Shown: positions 36,456 to 49,228 of the stretch, one piece after another | Layout of the letters: each line of letters opens with the position of its first letter | Numbering within the stretch: position 1 is the stretch's first letter | Assembly (NCBI GenBank): GCA_015501055.1 | Contig: JADNYV010000001.1 | Coordinates: 1,984,001 to 2,048,000, forward strand | Direction of reading: 5' to 3' | DNA: 64,000 nt | Source: Mucidula mucida | Taxonomy: Eukaryota > Basidiomycota > Agaricomycetes > Agaricales > Physalacriaceae | Program-made: the position numbers and the translations under genes | Notes under the pieces: generated by a model | The model's input: only the letters and a program-made list of their open reading frames with translations | The model's database searches: none | Told to the model about the DNA's origin: nothing

Positions 36456-39400
36456 ATGGGAAACACACAGTCCGGCTCGACGCTGACGCGTACGACTGGC
36501 GCGTTGGACTCGTATGTGTCGGAATTGGGAGGTGATATTGTCTATGAGAAGAGGTGCGAATCCATAGTAGTCAGCCCAATATACGGTTTTAATTGTGAAA
36601 TAGTATCGGCTCGGCTCGATTTCTCAAGACTGTCAAATGCCGCCACACGAATGGGTTCCTCGTGGTCAAGATATTCGTCAAGCCTGACCCCGGCCTAACC
36701 TTGCGGAATTATCATCGTCGACTAAAGTGTACGTAGGCGATTCAATATTCAACACCACTTTTCTTGATATGTGCGCAGTGGATCGTGAAGCTCTGGCCGA
36801 TATCGCCAATGTATACAACTACCAATCATTTGTAGAGACGGACAAGGCTGGCTATATCGTCCGCCAGTGGGTCGCAAGCAACCTCTACGACCGTATCAGG
36901 TGCATTATGAGCAGATATTCTTTTCACCAGCTCATATTTCACAGTACCCGACCTTTTCTCAGTCTTATTGAGAAGAAATGGATAACGTTCCAGCTCCTCA
37001 CTGCTCTGCGAGACGCTAGAAATCGCAAAGTCTCCCATGGCGACATCAAGTCTGAGAATATTCTCGTCACGTCCTGGAACTGGGTCTATCTTTCTGACTT
37101 TGCTTCTTATAAACCCACCTATCTACCTCTGGACGACCCTTCAGACTTCTCCTTCTTCTTTGACACGTCTGGTCGTCGGACTTGCTACATTGCTCCAGAA
37201 CGTTTCTACACAGCCGCGAATAATCCTGCACTCAGTGCCAAGAAATCGCGAATCATAGAGGACAACGAGGGCAAGAGGGACGGCAAGGTCACAGAGTCAA
37301 TGGATTGCTTCAGCGTCGGATGCGTTATTGCCGAGTTATTTCTGGAAGGGGCTCCCTTGTTTACTCTCAGCCAGCTCTTCAAGTTCAGGGAAGGCGAGTA
37401 CAGCGTGGACAGCGCTCTTTCTAATATCGAGGATGAAGGGATCCGAGTGAGTGCATCCATCTCATTCCACATCCGTTTTCTGATTTTGGACAGTAGAATT
37501 TAATCAAGGACATGATCAGTCTCGACCCCTCGGCACGACCGACATTTGACACCCTCCTACATGCATCGCGAGGGACGGTGTTTCCCGAATCTTTTTTCAG
37601 CTTCTTGCACAACTACGTTACCTCTGTCAATGACTTACCTATCGAATCTCCGTTCAAGGCATCGTCGTCTTCGTCCGCTATACCATCCTCAGCGACGACC
37701 TCCACGTCGAATAGACCTTCCGGTGCACAACCGGAACGGATACCTACTGATCCCTCCAACGAGCCTCTGCCGGGCGACTCTGATCATCGCCTCCAAAGAA
37801 TATGGGCAGACTACGAGAGCGTAGAACCGTATCTGGTACCGGATACACTGGATGAAACAGTTATGGACGTGAAGATCGACTACAATTCGTCGATTGTCAC
37901 CTCTAAAGCATTTCAGGTATCTATGCCGATCGTCAGGCTTTCATGTTGCTGATCTGTATAGGATGTTTTACCTGTAGAGCTGCAGATACCGAATCGAGAC
38001 TCTAAACTACAACCCTCAGGTGGTGATCCCCGTCGAGCCCCAGCAGAAGGTGCACAAAGATTTCCTGTTCTACAAACTGCGTTAACGAAACCTTAGACGG
38101 GCCCGCTCTCATCATATTGGCTCTTGTGACCTCCAATATCCGTAATTGTACTCTTCCGAGCTCCAAAATTCGGGCCCTCGATGTCTTCCTGGCGTTATCA
38201 CCACACCTCACCGACGAAGCAAAGTTAGATCGGATGATACCTTATGTCGTCGATCTCTTCCACGATGATGCTGCCGTAGTACGCATGGCTGCACTTCGCA
38301 CAATGATCCAAGTGGTGAGGACTGTACCCTGATATACAGTTCTACGAGCTAAAAGTTTGTGTAGCTCACGATGGTGACAGTGATTACGCCCTCAAATGCG
38401 GCCATCTTTCCTGAGTATATCATACCTAACGTGCAGTACTTGGTGCAAGATCCGGAGGTGTCTGTCCGTACGATGTATGCGCAATGCATAGCGCAGTTGG
38501 CGAATACGGCGATGAGATATCTCGAAATGGGGCAAGCGTTGAAGGCTCATGGTACTTTCAAACTGTCAACTGAAGCACAGGAGTACGAGAATGCCCACTT
38601 CGAGGTACTGCGCCTATCGGTCGTTTCACGTCGTTCTCTAATGCATCATGCCTAGGTATCTTACGATGCTAGTGTTCAGGAACTGCAGCTAGGCGTCCAA
38701 GAGCATATTTCTGCGCTCCTGATGGACCCGTCAAGTGTGGTGAAGCGGGCTATCTTGCACGACATATCGTATCTGTGTATCTTCTTGGGACGACAGAAAA
38801 CCAACGACGTGTTGCTCAGCCATATGATCACGTATCTGAACGATCGGGATTGGCTGCTTCGATATGCTTTCTTTGAGAGTATCGTAGACGTGGCGGCATG
38901 TGCTGGTGGACGCAGTTTAGATGAGTACATCTTGCCGCTGATGATACAGGCACTATCAGGTATGCCTTGCGTGATTCCGTTGGTTGTAACATGCCTAACG
39001 GCATGGGTGTTAGATGTAGAAGAGACCGTCGTGACAAAGGTACTGGCCTCGCTAACAAGTCTTTGCACGCTTGGTCTATTCCAGAAGATGCGGATATGGG
39101 AGCTGATGAGCGCGACATTGGGTTTCTTGTACCATCCGAATGTATGGGTCCGGCAAGGTGCGGCGTCGTTCATCGCGTCGGCGGCGAAGCATCTTCCGGA
39201 AAGCGATGTTTGGTGCATAGTGTATCCTTCGTTGCGACACTTCTTGCGCTCGGATATTTCGACGATCGATGAGCAGAGCCTTTTGGCGGCGATGAAACCA
39301 CCGGTAGGTCTGGATACATGATATATTACCAGTTTACTAATTCGACTTAGGTACCGAGGCAGATATTTGATACCGCTGTTCAGTGGGCTATGCGCGCGGA

Positions 39401-42165
39401 CAAAAGCGCTTTCTGGAAAGGCGCGCGCAGGAGTAATAAAGACACACCTAGAGAGAGTATCATGTCTCTGCGGAAATCGACATTTGCCATGCCGAAAAGT
39501 AGATCAGATGAGTAGGTTGTGGACATTTCTTCCCTGCCATGTTTTTGATTGAGGCTCCTTAGTGATGAAGCACAAATCGTTAAACTCCAGCAACTCGGGA
39601 TGACTCAAAGCGACGAGGTCAAATTGCTCGCAATGCGAGACTACATTACTAAATTAGCCAACGCGATCTCAAGGTAAGCTTTCATCCGAACTGTTCAATT
39701 CCTTTCTCACGTTTGACAGTTTCGCGTCGCGCTTGAGCTCTGATCCCGAAACGGAGGTTAACTTGAAGACCATCGCGACTGTGGAATTACGAAAGCTCGA
39801 CGTCGTTCCACAGACCGTCTTCCTCAAATCTCGAGGTGTCGACGGCTCGCCTGGCGGACTCCGGTCGCTGCCGTCGAAGAAGTCCACGCCTTTGATGAGC
39901 CCAGTGTCCAACCCGAGCCTACATCGAATATCCAGTGCAGAATTCGGATCTCCTGGTGCACCTTTCGAAGACCTTCGAAGACGACTTGCCACCATCAACG
40001 GTTCAGCATCTTCTCTTAGCGTCGCCCAATCTCCACGCGAGCCCCGCGCTATACTGTCTCCTCTTATACCTCCCAGTTCGTCCTCAACGACATCAATGGC
40101 GGGCCCTCTGGCGATGACTCCGACCACCGGAGACAGACCTGGAAGTCCTACTGAGTCGGTTGTATCTACGGCGAATTCTTCAAATTTCCGCCCACCTAGC
40201 CGATTGCATGTTGGTAGCATGGACGGGCAGAAGGCAGCTCCTGCTGTAGCATCCTTCAAAACGAATGTCGCTGGCCTTTTGGATAGCCATACTAAGATGC
40301 GTTCTGATGGTTCCCCGGAACGGTCAGGCAGATCTTCACCTGTATCAATGTCAGCGACTATTCGGTCACCGCAGGCTGTACATAGTCATCATACACCCAA
40401 CATGTTAAAAGTGTCCTCCTATGGTCAGTTCAAATTTACCCGCAGCGACTTGTCTACTGATACTTGTCTGTTTATAGATGGCCAAGAGCCTGCAATCAGC
40501 AACCTTTTAGAGAACTTGTACCTCGATAATAATCGGGAGCTCCAGAATGATTTTGGTCCGAGAGTTCACGAGGGACCTGTGCGGCGACGAAATCCTGTCA
40601 GACAGAGCTTCACCTCTCGAGATGGCACTGCGAAGAAAATGGAGTCTATTCTTATTTCCCACCTCACATCGCACTCGGACACCATCACAGGCTTAGCGGT
40701 ATCGCCTGATCATATGTTCTTCGTGTCTTCCTCGGATGACAAGACGGTGAAAGTCTGGGACACAGCTCGACTAGAAAGGAATGTCACGAGCAAGCCGCGG
40801 CATACATACGGACAACACCACGCAAAAGTCAAATGCGTCTGTATCTTGGAAGGGGTGCACTGTTTTGCCAGTGCTGCTGACGACGGCAGTTTACACATCG
40901 TGCGAGTCCATATTTCACAAAGTGGGAGCCTTCCCAAGTACGGCAAGGTGCAGGTCGTGCGAGAACATCGGGTTGTGAATGCTGGGGAATACATCACCTG
41001 CATGTTCCACTACAACAGCGGTATGTGGACGGATTCGGTTGAGTTGATTTACCAAGCTGAATGTTCCTGTAGACGCTTCGTCCAACCTCATATATGCAAC
41101 GACACACTCCGTGATCGTCGTTCTCGATCTCAGGACAATGCGAGTCCTCCAGCAGATGCAGAACCCTAGGCACCATGGACCCATCACCTCTATGTGTATG
41201 ACCGCAAGCGTTCATGGATTGTCGTCGGGACATCGACAGGCGTGTTGACATTATGGGACCGCAGGTTTGGACTACTCCTGAAAAGCTGGCACGTCGGCGT
41301 GGCATCAGTGGGACGCTCCGTCCGCATCCACCAGTGTGCTCTTCACCCATCCAAAGGCAAAGGCAAGTATGTCATGGTTGCTGTCGAGGCATCCAAATGG
41401 GGCGATCGCAGTAGCACCAATCTGGTGGAGGTTTGGGATATCGAACGTTCTATGCTGGTGGAAACCTTTGTGACGAGAGTTGCGGGTTCGACGTCGGATC
41501 CTCCTCTGAGCCTCAAGAGCTTACGGGCGTTGACGCACCAACACGCGTCGGAAGCTATCGCCGCCTTGGTGCGCGGTTATCACCCACTGGTGATACCGAA
41601 CATCGTTCGCCGAGTCAAGCGGTAACATTCCCAGCGCCTGATGTGCGGGCCCTTGTCGTCGGGACAGAATTTGGCGGGCATTCTGCGATGCATCGAGCAG
41701 AAATGTTTGAGCTCAGCTCTGAAGGCAACCCACTACGTTCTAGTGGTCGAGGCTTCATTATTACAGGATCGGAAGATCGACGGATACGTCTATGGGACAT
41801 GGGTAGACCAGATCGCTCATGTGTGCTGACTGGCCTCGAATCTGAATACGACAGACCGACATACAGGTGTGTGTTCCGTTTCCGGTATTGAAGGACCACA
41901 CTGACACAGCTTCCGCGATAGTAGCGTAGAGAATGGATCGGCCTCCTCGCTTGTAGAGACATGGCTTTCGGCGAGTCCTGCGAGTCATAGCAATCGGCCA
42001 CCTCAGCGAATGTCGCTGATTACGCATAACCAATCTAATGTGTTGAAGTCTCACCAGGATGTTGTCACTGCGTTGGTCTGCATTGACTCGCCGTTCCGTG
42101 GGGGAGTAGTCAGTGGGGATCGTGCGGGTGTTATCAAAGTCTGGAGAGTCGAACCGGGGGAGTAA
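36456..42165 (+). CDS. VPS15: VPS15-type protein kinase, regulatory subunit of PI3-kinase VPS34
   Basis: Anchors and activates VPS34 for autophagy and endosome sorting. MGNTQSGSTL carries an N-myristoylation Gly2. The kinase domain has VSHGDIKSENILVTSWNWVY (HGD catalytic loop) and LSDFASYKP, with DFA in place of DFG as in other VPS15 proteins; RRTCYIAPERF is the APE motif. HEAT repeats follow: IRALDVFLALSPHLTDEAKL, VRTMYAQCIAQLANTAMRYL, AILHDISYLCIFLGRQK. A Ser/Pro linker leads to a WD40 propeller: HSDTITGLAVSPDHMFFVSS, DDKTVKVWDTARLE, WIVVGTSTGVLTLWDRRFG, GSEDRRIRLWDMGRPD and GVIKVWRVEPGE-stop at 42165. Two one-base frame breaks are visible: near 41200 (SMCM then DRKRSW needs one more G) and near 41595. 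In such a conserved gene these are most likely sequence errors. Confidence 0.94.
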
Positions 42166-42715
42166 GGCTATGGATCGTTGATTGTATATCTAATCTTTCA
42201 TCTGGCATGTGTATACTACATCAGTACTCCCTTGTTGACAATGGTGTTGGTCTTTGACTCCTCAAAGACCATTCGGATTTCTATGTTGCACTCGTAGTAA
42301 AAAAAAACCAAGAACCATGTGCTTATTGAGTCGTTCCGAAGGCATAGATGCTAAATCATCGTTCGCAATAACTGTAGGCTGCCCTCGAGGACGAGAGGCG
42401 CGCGCTCGAACGGCACTGTTTAATATTATGAGTTACAAACAGATAATGGATAGCAATTATGTATGGAGGGGAGCCTTGTAGACTTCCATCGAAGTGTATG
42501 CCTATGCTAGCAAACACCCAATAGCGAAATGCGTCTCTTATGATCAAATGTAAGTGACATCGACGACACAGGAAAGATCGTGTCTGTCAGCACAAGGTCG
42601 GCCAAGTATGAAGCTTGACCTTGCCATTTCAGGTCAAGGATTCAATATGCTTCGACGACTAAACGGTACGCGTAAATGTGGAGATCTTACTTCGCAATGA
42701 AGAAGCACCTACATC
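42166..42715. other. Intergenic, no gene seen
   Basis: A 550-bp tail-to-tail gap between VPS15 and the helicase gene, expected to hold both 3' UTRs. A run of nine A lies at 42300-42308. No coding signal recognised. Confidence 0.45.
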
Positions 42716-44490
42716 CTAGTCAAAGTGTTCGAAGCGTACAGGTTTTGCACCGATACTGTCCAACACTCTCAAAACTCGGGGTAACTCGTATCTGCTCGAA
42801 GGTTGATCCTTCCTGGTCTTGTTGTCGTTGATGAACGTTATCACTTTGCCGCCACGCCCGAATCTACCTACTCGGCCGGCAACGTGGAGGTACTCGTCTA
42901 CCAACTGGCCCTTCATAGGTCCCGAGAACATGTCCACGATGAAGACATGTGTGAGTTCGGGGAAGTCTATGCCTCGTGCGGTCGCCCGAGTGCAAACTAA
43001 GAGGACCGGGTTCGCCGTGAACTGCGACATGTCGCTGCGGTTGAGGAGGTGCGCGCCGCCTTTCTCTGTCTCTGTAACATCCATCGCAATGGCATTGATG
43101 CCCAAAGACCGCAAGTCGTACACCGCACGATGCACCGGTGCCGAGGATTCAAGAACTAGTAGGGCGACAGAAGGGACATCCATGGCAAAAGCCATCCCTA
43201 TGGTTTCGAAGATTTGCTGGTCGAATGGTGACGGTTTTTCGGAAAACACTAGGTAATTGAATCAGTTTAAGAATGCATTGACTTGAAGCAACCCACACGC
43301 TTTTTGTTCTTCAGAAGCATCAATGTCGACTAGATTTTCTTCGCCGTCGGAGAGACTAGGAGGTGCAATTTTTGGACCGGGAGCAGCCTGAGGAATATTT
43401 TTGGCCTCGTTATTTTGAACGATGACCACAGAGTGATGAACGTCGACACCACCCAAACCGCGAGCAGCTACATCCTTATCATAGTTCGGCCCATGTATAA
43501 TACTAGTGTTGTGTTTTCTCATCCATCCGGAAGTGAAGAAAAGATGACTAGACAAATTGCTCCTGACGGTAGCGCTCGACACAACAAGTTGTGGTACTGT
43601 CGCCGGCTCCGCCACGAATTCCTCATGACTTCTTTCAGTCACTCGAGACTCGTATATGCGCGAAAGCAGTTCCGACGTCACTCCGGGATGCTTCTGTAGG
43701 CGCCGGGTTTCTTTGACAACCTTTCGAGGATCGATGGAGCGGGGGACGGCTTCGACAAGATAGTCAATCTCGTCTACTACGACAGTCGATATTTCGGAGA
43801 ACGGGATGGCGGAAGGGTCTTGTTCACAGACGTCGACTACTGCCTGCGGTGTAGCGATGAGAATGTGGGGAGGATCTTCCTTGAGGGCATCTAATCCCGC
43901 AGTCAGATGTTTCCGTCCATCACGTACGAGGACCTGAGCGACAGAGGATAGAGCTGGCGCGTTATGTGTCGACGAGGCTTCTGTCATAGCCTTTACCCAG
44001 ATATATAGTTGGTTCGCGAGATCCTTGTGAGGAACAAGATACAGCGAAGTGATAGAGAGCTTGCTGCGCGGCTGTTCAGTTGTTTCGTCCTTCATGCGCA
44101 GCCGAGGCTTGTTGAGAAGTCCCAATAGAATCCCAAACGACCTGGGGCGGAGTCAATGTGGATTTGAATATTCGGGCAAGACGCGACGTACTTTCCTGTA
44201 CCCGTTTCATCAAGAACTAAGATATCCTGACGGCCCTCCAGTAGGTCGGGAATGAGTCGAGATTGTGTTTCGGTCGGCGCAACAAAGTTGGGGAACGCAT
44301 TTTTTAAGGCTTTAATTACAGAAGGTCGCAGTCCAAGGGAAATGAATGACTGTTGCCCTGGCTGAGGGGGACTCGGGGATTCTTGGCTAGGTGGAGGATA
44401 GTCTCCCTTTCCACTCATGCACCGGAAGTGCCATGGGACGCGAGGCCATCGTAGTTGACACTTCGTGACGGTCGACCGGAAAAGAATCAT
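42716..44490 (-). CDS. MRH4: DEAD-box-type RNA helicase, mitochondrial MRH4-like
   Basis: The chosen ATG at 44490 gives a basic presequence, MILFRSTVTKCQLRWPRVPW. The Q-motif region is FPNFVAPTETQSRLIPDLL. Motif I is LVLDETGTGKS across an intron, motif II is VVVDEIDYLVEA (DEID rather than DEAD), and motif III is VVSSATVRSN. The second RecA domain has LLVCTRATARGIDFPELTHV then VDEYLHVAGRVGRFGRGGKV (motifs V and VI). The divergent DEID box and presequence resemble MRH4, a helicase needed for mitochondrial large-subunit ribosome assembly; the specific orthology is inference. Two introns. Confidence 0.84.
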
Positions 44491-44639
44491 GCTCACGTGC
44501 CGATCATACTTTCGTTTTTGGCGCCATCAAACGCGTGTCTCCACCCTGGCTATTATCGAGTCAGCGTCTGTCAGTGCTATTCTTCTCGAATCATCGATGC
44601 AATTCTTTGACATCTCCAATGGTCGCCACATCTTTGGTC

Positions 44640-45691
44640 CTGTCTGTGCTATGCGGAGAGGCAGTCTTGTTCGCGATGGACTTTGCAGTGAACCAGCGCG
44701 CGGGCGGACTCTACGTGTACAGGATCTACGACGACTTTTGGTTCTACACTCACAATTCCGAGTTGTGTGCTGACGCGTGGAAGGAGATGATGCGATACGC
44801 GGCGTTGGTTGGTATCACGTTCAATATGAAGAAGACGGGCGGCGTTTGTGTGGGTGCGGACTTGGAGCCATCTCTTCCCATGGGTGTCGTTGGATAGAAT
44901 TTCCTTTCATTTGATTCCGAGATGGGACGGTTTGTGGTTGACCAGAGCTCGGTCGATACACACATTGCCGAATTGAGAAGGCAGTTGAGCTCTGCCAAGT
45001 CGGTGTTTGGTTTCGTCAATGTGCTGAACAAGGCAAGTAGACATTCGCAGTGGTGGTTCAGGCTGGTGACCGACTTCTCTCTAGTATCTTGAGTTCTTCC
45101 GGCGGAATTTCGCTCAACCAGCGTCTTGTTTCGGTCTTGTACACGTTGACGAGGTTATCTCTACATTCGCTCGCATTCTCAAGGAAGTCTTTGCTGAGAC
45201 GAATGGCTCTGTTGTGCTCAAGGTGCAGCAGCTCATCGAAACACGCTTCGGTATCAAGAATATTCCGGCTGGAGGGTGCTTCTTGTCCATTTCCAAAGGC
45301 GGACTGGAAATCGTCAATCCCATCGTCTCCCTAATGACTGTCCGGGATCATCTTCGCAATGCCAAACCGGAGACCAATTTCGTCACCCTCATGAGCAATG
45401 ACCAGCATACCTACCAGGCGGCGAAGGAGGCTTGGCTGAGTGGCCAAGGAGAGGGGAAGATTGACACGTTTATGTCGTTTGAAGAGTACGTGTTGGGTCG
45501 AGAAACGCGCCTTACGAGCTGGGGATCAGAGTGTCGCAGTAGTCTGGGAGACGGATGAAGACTGGAACAACGCGCTGTACCAAGAGGAGATTGTTGACCA
45601 GTTCGGTGCTTTGAAAATTGTGGACTCGACCTTAATCCCGGTCGGGATGCTATCTGCTTTCAAGTCTGCAAAGATCGCCTGGGATTCATAG
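44640..45691 (+). pseudogene. Truncated, disabled reverse-transcriptase-like gene (rvt-like)
   Basis: Readable homology starts at SVLCGEAVLFAMDFAVNQRA, then GGLYVYRIYDDFWFYTHNSE, where YDDF resembles the catalytic motif C of reverse transcriptases. LCADAWKEMMRYAALVGITF and NMKKTGG follow, the K of motif D. After MGVVG an in-frame TAG (44895-44897) stands where Trp is expected, and the frame goes on NFLSFDSEMGRFVVDQSSVD then AELRRQLSSAKSVFGFVNVL. A GC-AG intron (45033-45084) joins NK to YLEFFRRNFAQPASCFGLVH. More homology follows (SKGGLEIVNPIVSLMTVRDH) before a frame break near 45530 and the end at 45691. The 5' half with motifs 1-A is absent. The layout recalls the stand-alone cellular rvt genes of fungi rather than a retrotransposon; that assignment is from memory. 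Confidence 0.62.
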
Positions 45692-45800
45692 TTTGAAACA
45701 ATCAAAGTAGTTTGTCCCTTTCATTCTCCCGTTGTCTTTAATAGGAGCATCAAGGATGCTGAACGTACTATATGAGGTTGTCGTGTTATAGGTTATGCGC

Positions 45801-46281
45801 TTATGACTTTGACTTGTCGGAGTTGATTGCTGACAGAGGCGGCTCTGTTGGCGGTACACCCCATTCTGGCAGCCCTTTTGGTCGCTGTATACGCTTCGGC
45901 TCCCACTCACCGTCCGATTCTGCGCTGAGGTGCTGTTTCACGGTCAAGTGAAGCAAAATGTGGAACACAGGAACTCACATAGTATTCCTCTCTGAAGTCA
46001 AACTTTTTCCTGTTCTTCCTATCCAAGCCCATCTCCTGCTCCTTCGTAACCTGGGAATGGTGATTTCTAGAACGGACGATTAAATTTGGGAAGAGCACTG
46101 ACTGCCTTGTGTTTCTGATCTTGCAGGTCGTAGCGTGTTTGTGTAAATGGCGTCAATGCGAAGGATGCACCGACCATCAGTGACAGAAAGGAATTCCAAA
46201 GAGTAAAGGAATTTTGAGACTCATGTGGTTCAGTTTAGAGGGGGGCTTGCTGTTTAATGGTTTGCGTTGGAAGACCGCCAT
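45801..46281 (-). CDS. COX16: Cytochrome c oxidase assembly protein COX16, one-base frame break
   Basis: The start at 46281 gives MAVFQRKPLNSKPPSKLNHM, then SLKIPLLFGIPF and, one base out, LSLMVGASFALTPFTQTRYD with LQDQKHKA. The single membrane helix plus FTQTRYDLxDQK is the COX16 signature. Exon 2 gives VTKEQEMGLDRKNRKKFDFR with EEYY, exon 3 HLSAESDG, exon 4 EWEPKRIQRPKGLPEWGVPP and a stop at 45801. COX16 sits in the inner membrane and helps COX2 copper insertion and COX1 assembly. The break near 46185 (CCTTTCTGTCA where CCTTTCCTGTCA would keep frame) looks like a dropped base rather than a mutation. Confidence 0.83.
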
Positions 46282-47034
46282 TCGATCGTCTTGAATGGTA
46301 TGATGGTGGTGGTTGGGAGTGAGTTACATCTGGGCCCGAGGTGACTTCACAGCGCGCTTTGCGAAGATATCATTGATGAACGACACTATAAAAGGGCTTG
46401 TTGTCAAAGTACTAGTACATAATACTTGCGCGCATTTGACGATCTTGCCAAACTCCTGCGTGAGATTATGTTGGTCCTTGGCGCGTCGTTGCATCAGTAA
46501 TCGAGTATGGAAGGAGACGATTGTTCTAATTAAGACTTACATCTTCCAAGACTACTGCGACAAGGCCGCAACAAGGTTGGAAACGCGTAAATTCGACTCG
46601 GCCGCCAGACGGACTCGATAGTGGATATACGCTCGTGACGCGAGACCGATCACGCACTCGACGTCGTGTAATTTCGTCGTGTAGCTGGATGTTGGCGAGT
46701 TCAATGACTAGAGCACTACCTAGACTGCGACGACTATAGGCCAGTTCTAAGCCTCAAGGCTAGGATCTGGATGCGCAATGGGAGATCCCCATATGTTCAG
46801 CAAACGGTCACAGATCTCCTTGATAACCCCGATATACTTAGCTGAGAAACGTTCGTACCGGACTGTATTGCTCGCTCTTTGGGGCGGGGCAACTATCGAT
46901 GCTACGTGGACAGCGTGGGGTTTGAATAATTACAGAGGTCGACCCGTACTTATCTATCGATCTAACTCCGCATGAAAAATAATAATATAAGAAGCAATCA
47001 GAGCCTCGCCTATTCTTTCTTTGTTACCACCATT
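46282..47034. other. Intergenic, pyruvate kinase promoter region
   Basis: About 750 bp between the divergent COX16 and pyruvate kinase genes. The 60 bp before the pyruvate kinase ATG include an AATATAA stretch (near 46984) and a CT-rich tract, both common in strongly expressed fungal promoters. No other gene seen. Confidence 0.5.
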
Positions 47035-49018
47035 ATGGCTTTCAACGACGTACGCTCCCAACTCGAATGGAACGCTCAGCTGAGCACCGCCAACGCTCCG
47101 GTGCCCACTGAGGATACCAAATTCCTGCGCAAGGTACGTGCTCTGGTCGCTGTTCAACGCGACGAAAAAATTGACGTCGCCTTTTTTTCGCCCTTAGACG
47201 AGCATCATCGCGACCATCGGACCCAAAGTCAACAATGTCGAAAAGCTCGCTGAGCTGACCCGCGCCGGTGTCAACATCGTCCGCATGAACTTCAGCCATG
47301 GCAGCTACGAGTACCACCAAAGCGTCATTGACAACACACGCAAGATGGTTGCTGGTTCGTTCCTTTTCTTGCTGGATTGGACGGTCTAGTAATAGTAGTC
47401 CTACGATGTAGCGGATCCCCAAGGACGGCCTGTCGCGATTGCTCTCGACACCAAAGGACCCGAGATCAGAACTGGTGTTATGAGAGATGGCATTGATGTA
47501 CGTCTTCGTCGGTTTTTCGATGTCCTTTTCCTCAAATACTTCTTATCTAGATTGCTATTACCGCTGGTCATGAGTTCATTGTCTCCACTGAGGACAAGTA
47601 CCTCGAAATCTGTGACGACAAGGTCATGTACGTTGACTACGTATGTACATTTCCTTGCTTGGGGTAGGGTGATACTGATTGTTGGGGTGCAGAAAAATCT
47701 TCCCAAAGTGACTGCCCCAGGGAAACTGATTTACGTCGATGACGGTGTGTCCTTTTCCGGCTTAGTATGCCACTGATCTCAAATGTTCATATTTAGGTGT
47801 TCTGTCGCTTCTCGTGTTGAGCATTGACGGCACCAACGTACGCGTCCGGACCCTCAACAACGGCACTCTGTCGTCGCGTAAAGGTGTCAACCTTCCCAAA
47901 ACTGCCGTCGATCTCCCTGCTCTTTCGGAGAAGGACAAGAATGATCTCAAGTTTGGTGTCAAGAACGGTGTTGACATGATCTTCGCCTCTTTCATCCGTC
48001 GCGCTCAGGACGTGAAGGATATCCGTGAGGTGCTCGGCCCGGACGGTGCAGGAATCAAGATCATCGTCAAGATCGAGAACGAACAGGGTGTCGCCAACTT
48101 TGACGAGATTTTGGCAGTTACGGATGGTGTTATGGTCGCGCGTGGCGACTTGGGTATTGAAATCCCCGCCAGCCAGGTCTTCCTGGCCCAGAAGATGATG
48201 ATTGCCAAGTGCAATATCGCCGGGAAGCCCGTCATCGTCGCGACGCAGATGCTCGAGTCCATGACCTACAACCCGCGCCCCACCCGTGCCGAGGTTAGCG
48301 ATGTCGCCAACGCCGTCCTAGATGGAGCTGACTGTGTCATGTTGTCGGGAGAGACCGCAAAGGGATCATACCCCATCCAGAGCGTGTTGATGATGGCCGA
48401 GACGTGCATGTTGGCTGAGCAGGCTGTCTGCTATCCTCCTCTCTACGAGAACTTGCGCAACGTACAACCCCGTCCGACACAGACTGCGGAGACGCTCGCC
48501 ATCGCTGCTGTCGCTGCCGCCTCTGAGCAGAATGCTAGTGCATTGGTTGTTCTATCCACAAGTGGAGACACTGCTCGCTTGATCTCCAAGTACAGACCTA
48601 CCGTTCCCATTATCACTGGTGCGTATTTTCTCTATCGTACACGCTAGTGCGCGTTATTGATCCTGTACGCAGTTACGCGTAACGCACAAACTGCACGCCA
48701 GATTCACTTGCACCGTGGATGCTATCCCTTCTGGTACCCCGAGCCAAGGGGCATTCAGGACCACCAGTGGCAGACTGACGTATGCATTCCTTCCATTCAT
48801 TCTTTGACGGGCGGCTTAGTGTGATTCTTACCCACTAGGTCGATAACCGTATCAGATTCGGTTTACGCAACGCTTTGGCGATCAACATCATTACGCCGGG
48901 CTCGACGATCATTGCTGTACAGGGCTGGAAGGGTGGATTGGGCCACACAAACACTTTGAGGATCTTGTCAGTGCCCACTGATCCTGCTGATTTAGAGATG
49001 CAGGCTCTGAGCGCTTGA
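47035..49018 (+). CDS. PYK1: Pyruvate kinase
   Basis: Final ATP-yielding step of glycolysis in the cytosol. The start is ATG 47035, [20 protein letters not shown]. Exons give [54 protein letters not shown] and [20 protein letters not shown]. The B-domain and active site include [34 protein letters not shown] (catalytic Lys), [17 protein letters not shown] and [20 protein letters not shown] with [12 protein letters not shown]. The effector domain has [20 protein letters not shown] and [17 protein letters not shown] at 49018. Eight or so exons, about 530 residues, no frame break seen. Confidence 0.96.
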
Positions 49019-49228
49019 GCGGAGAATAGATAAATACCGTTGTACTAACACTATAGACTTTTGTGCGTTAAAAATCATTGCTGTGTACGAATTTTCATAA
49101 GTAATTTAATGTGTTTTCGCATTCATGTTGTGGCGTAAGAGCAGCGGAAGCAAGTTGAGGTAAGAAATTGATCCGTTAAGGGCAGAGAGATCACTGAGCG
49201 TGGGAAGGACCTCCTGCTGGTCGCCGCC

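Noticed and set aside
39669..40259. 196-codon minus-strand frame inside VPS15
   Set aside because: It overlaps the Ser/Pro-rich linker of VPS15 antisense and has no motif or splice support.
44640..45691. Active retrotransposon insertion
   Set aside because: Introns are present, no LTR, poly-A tail, target-site duplication or endonuclease is visible, and the 5' half is missing.
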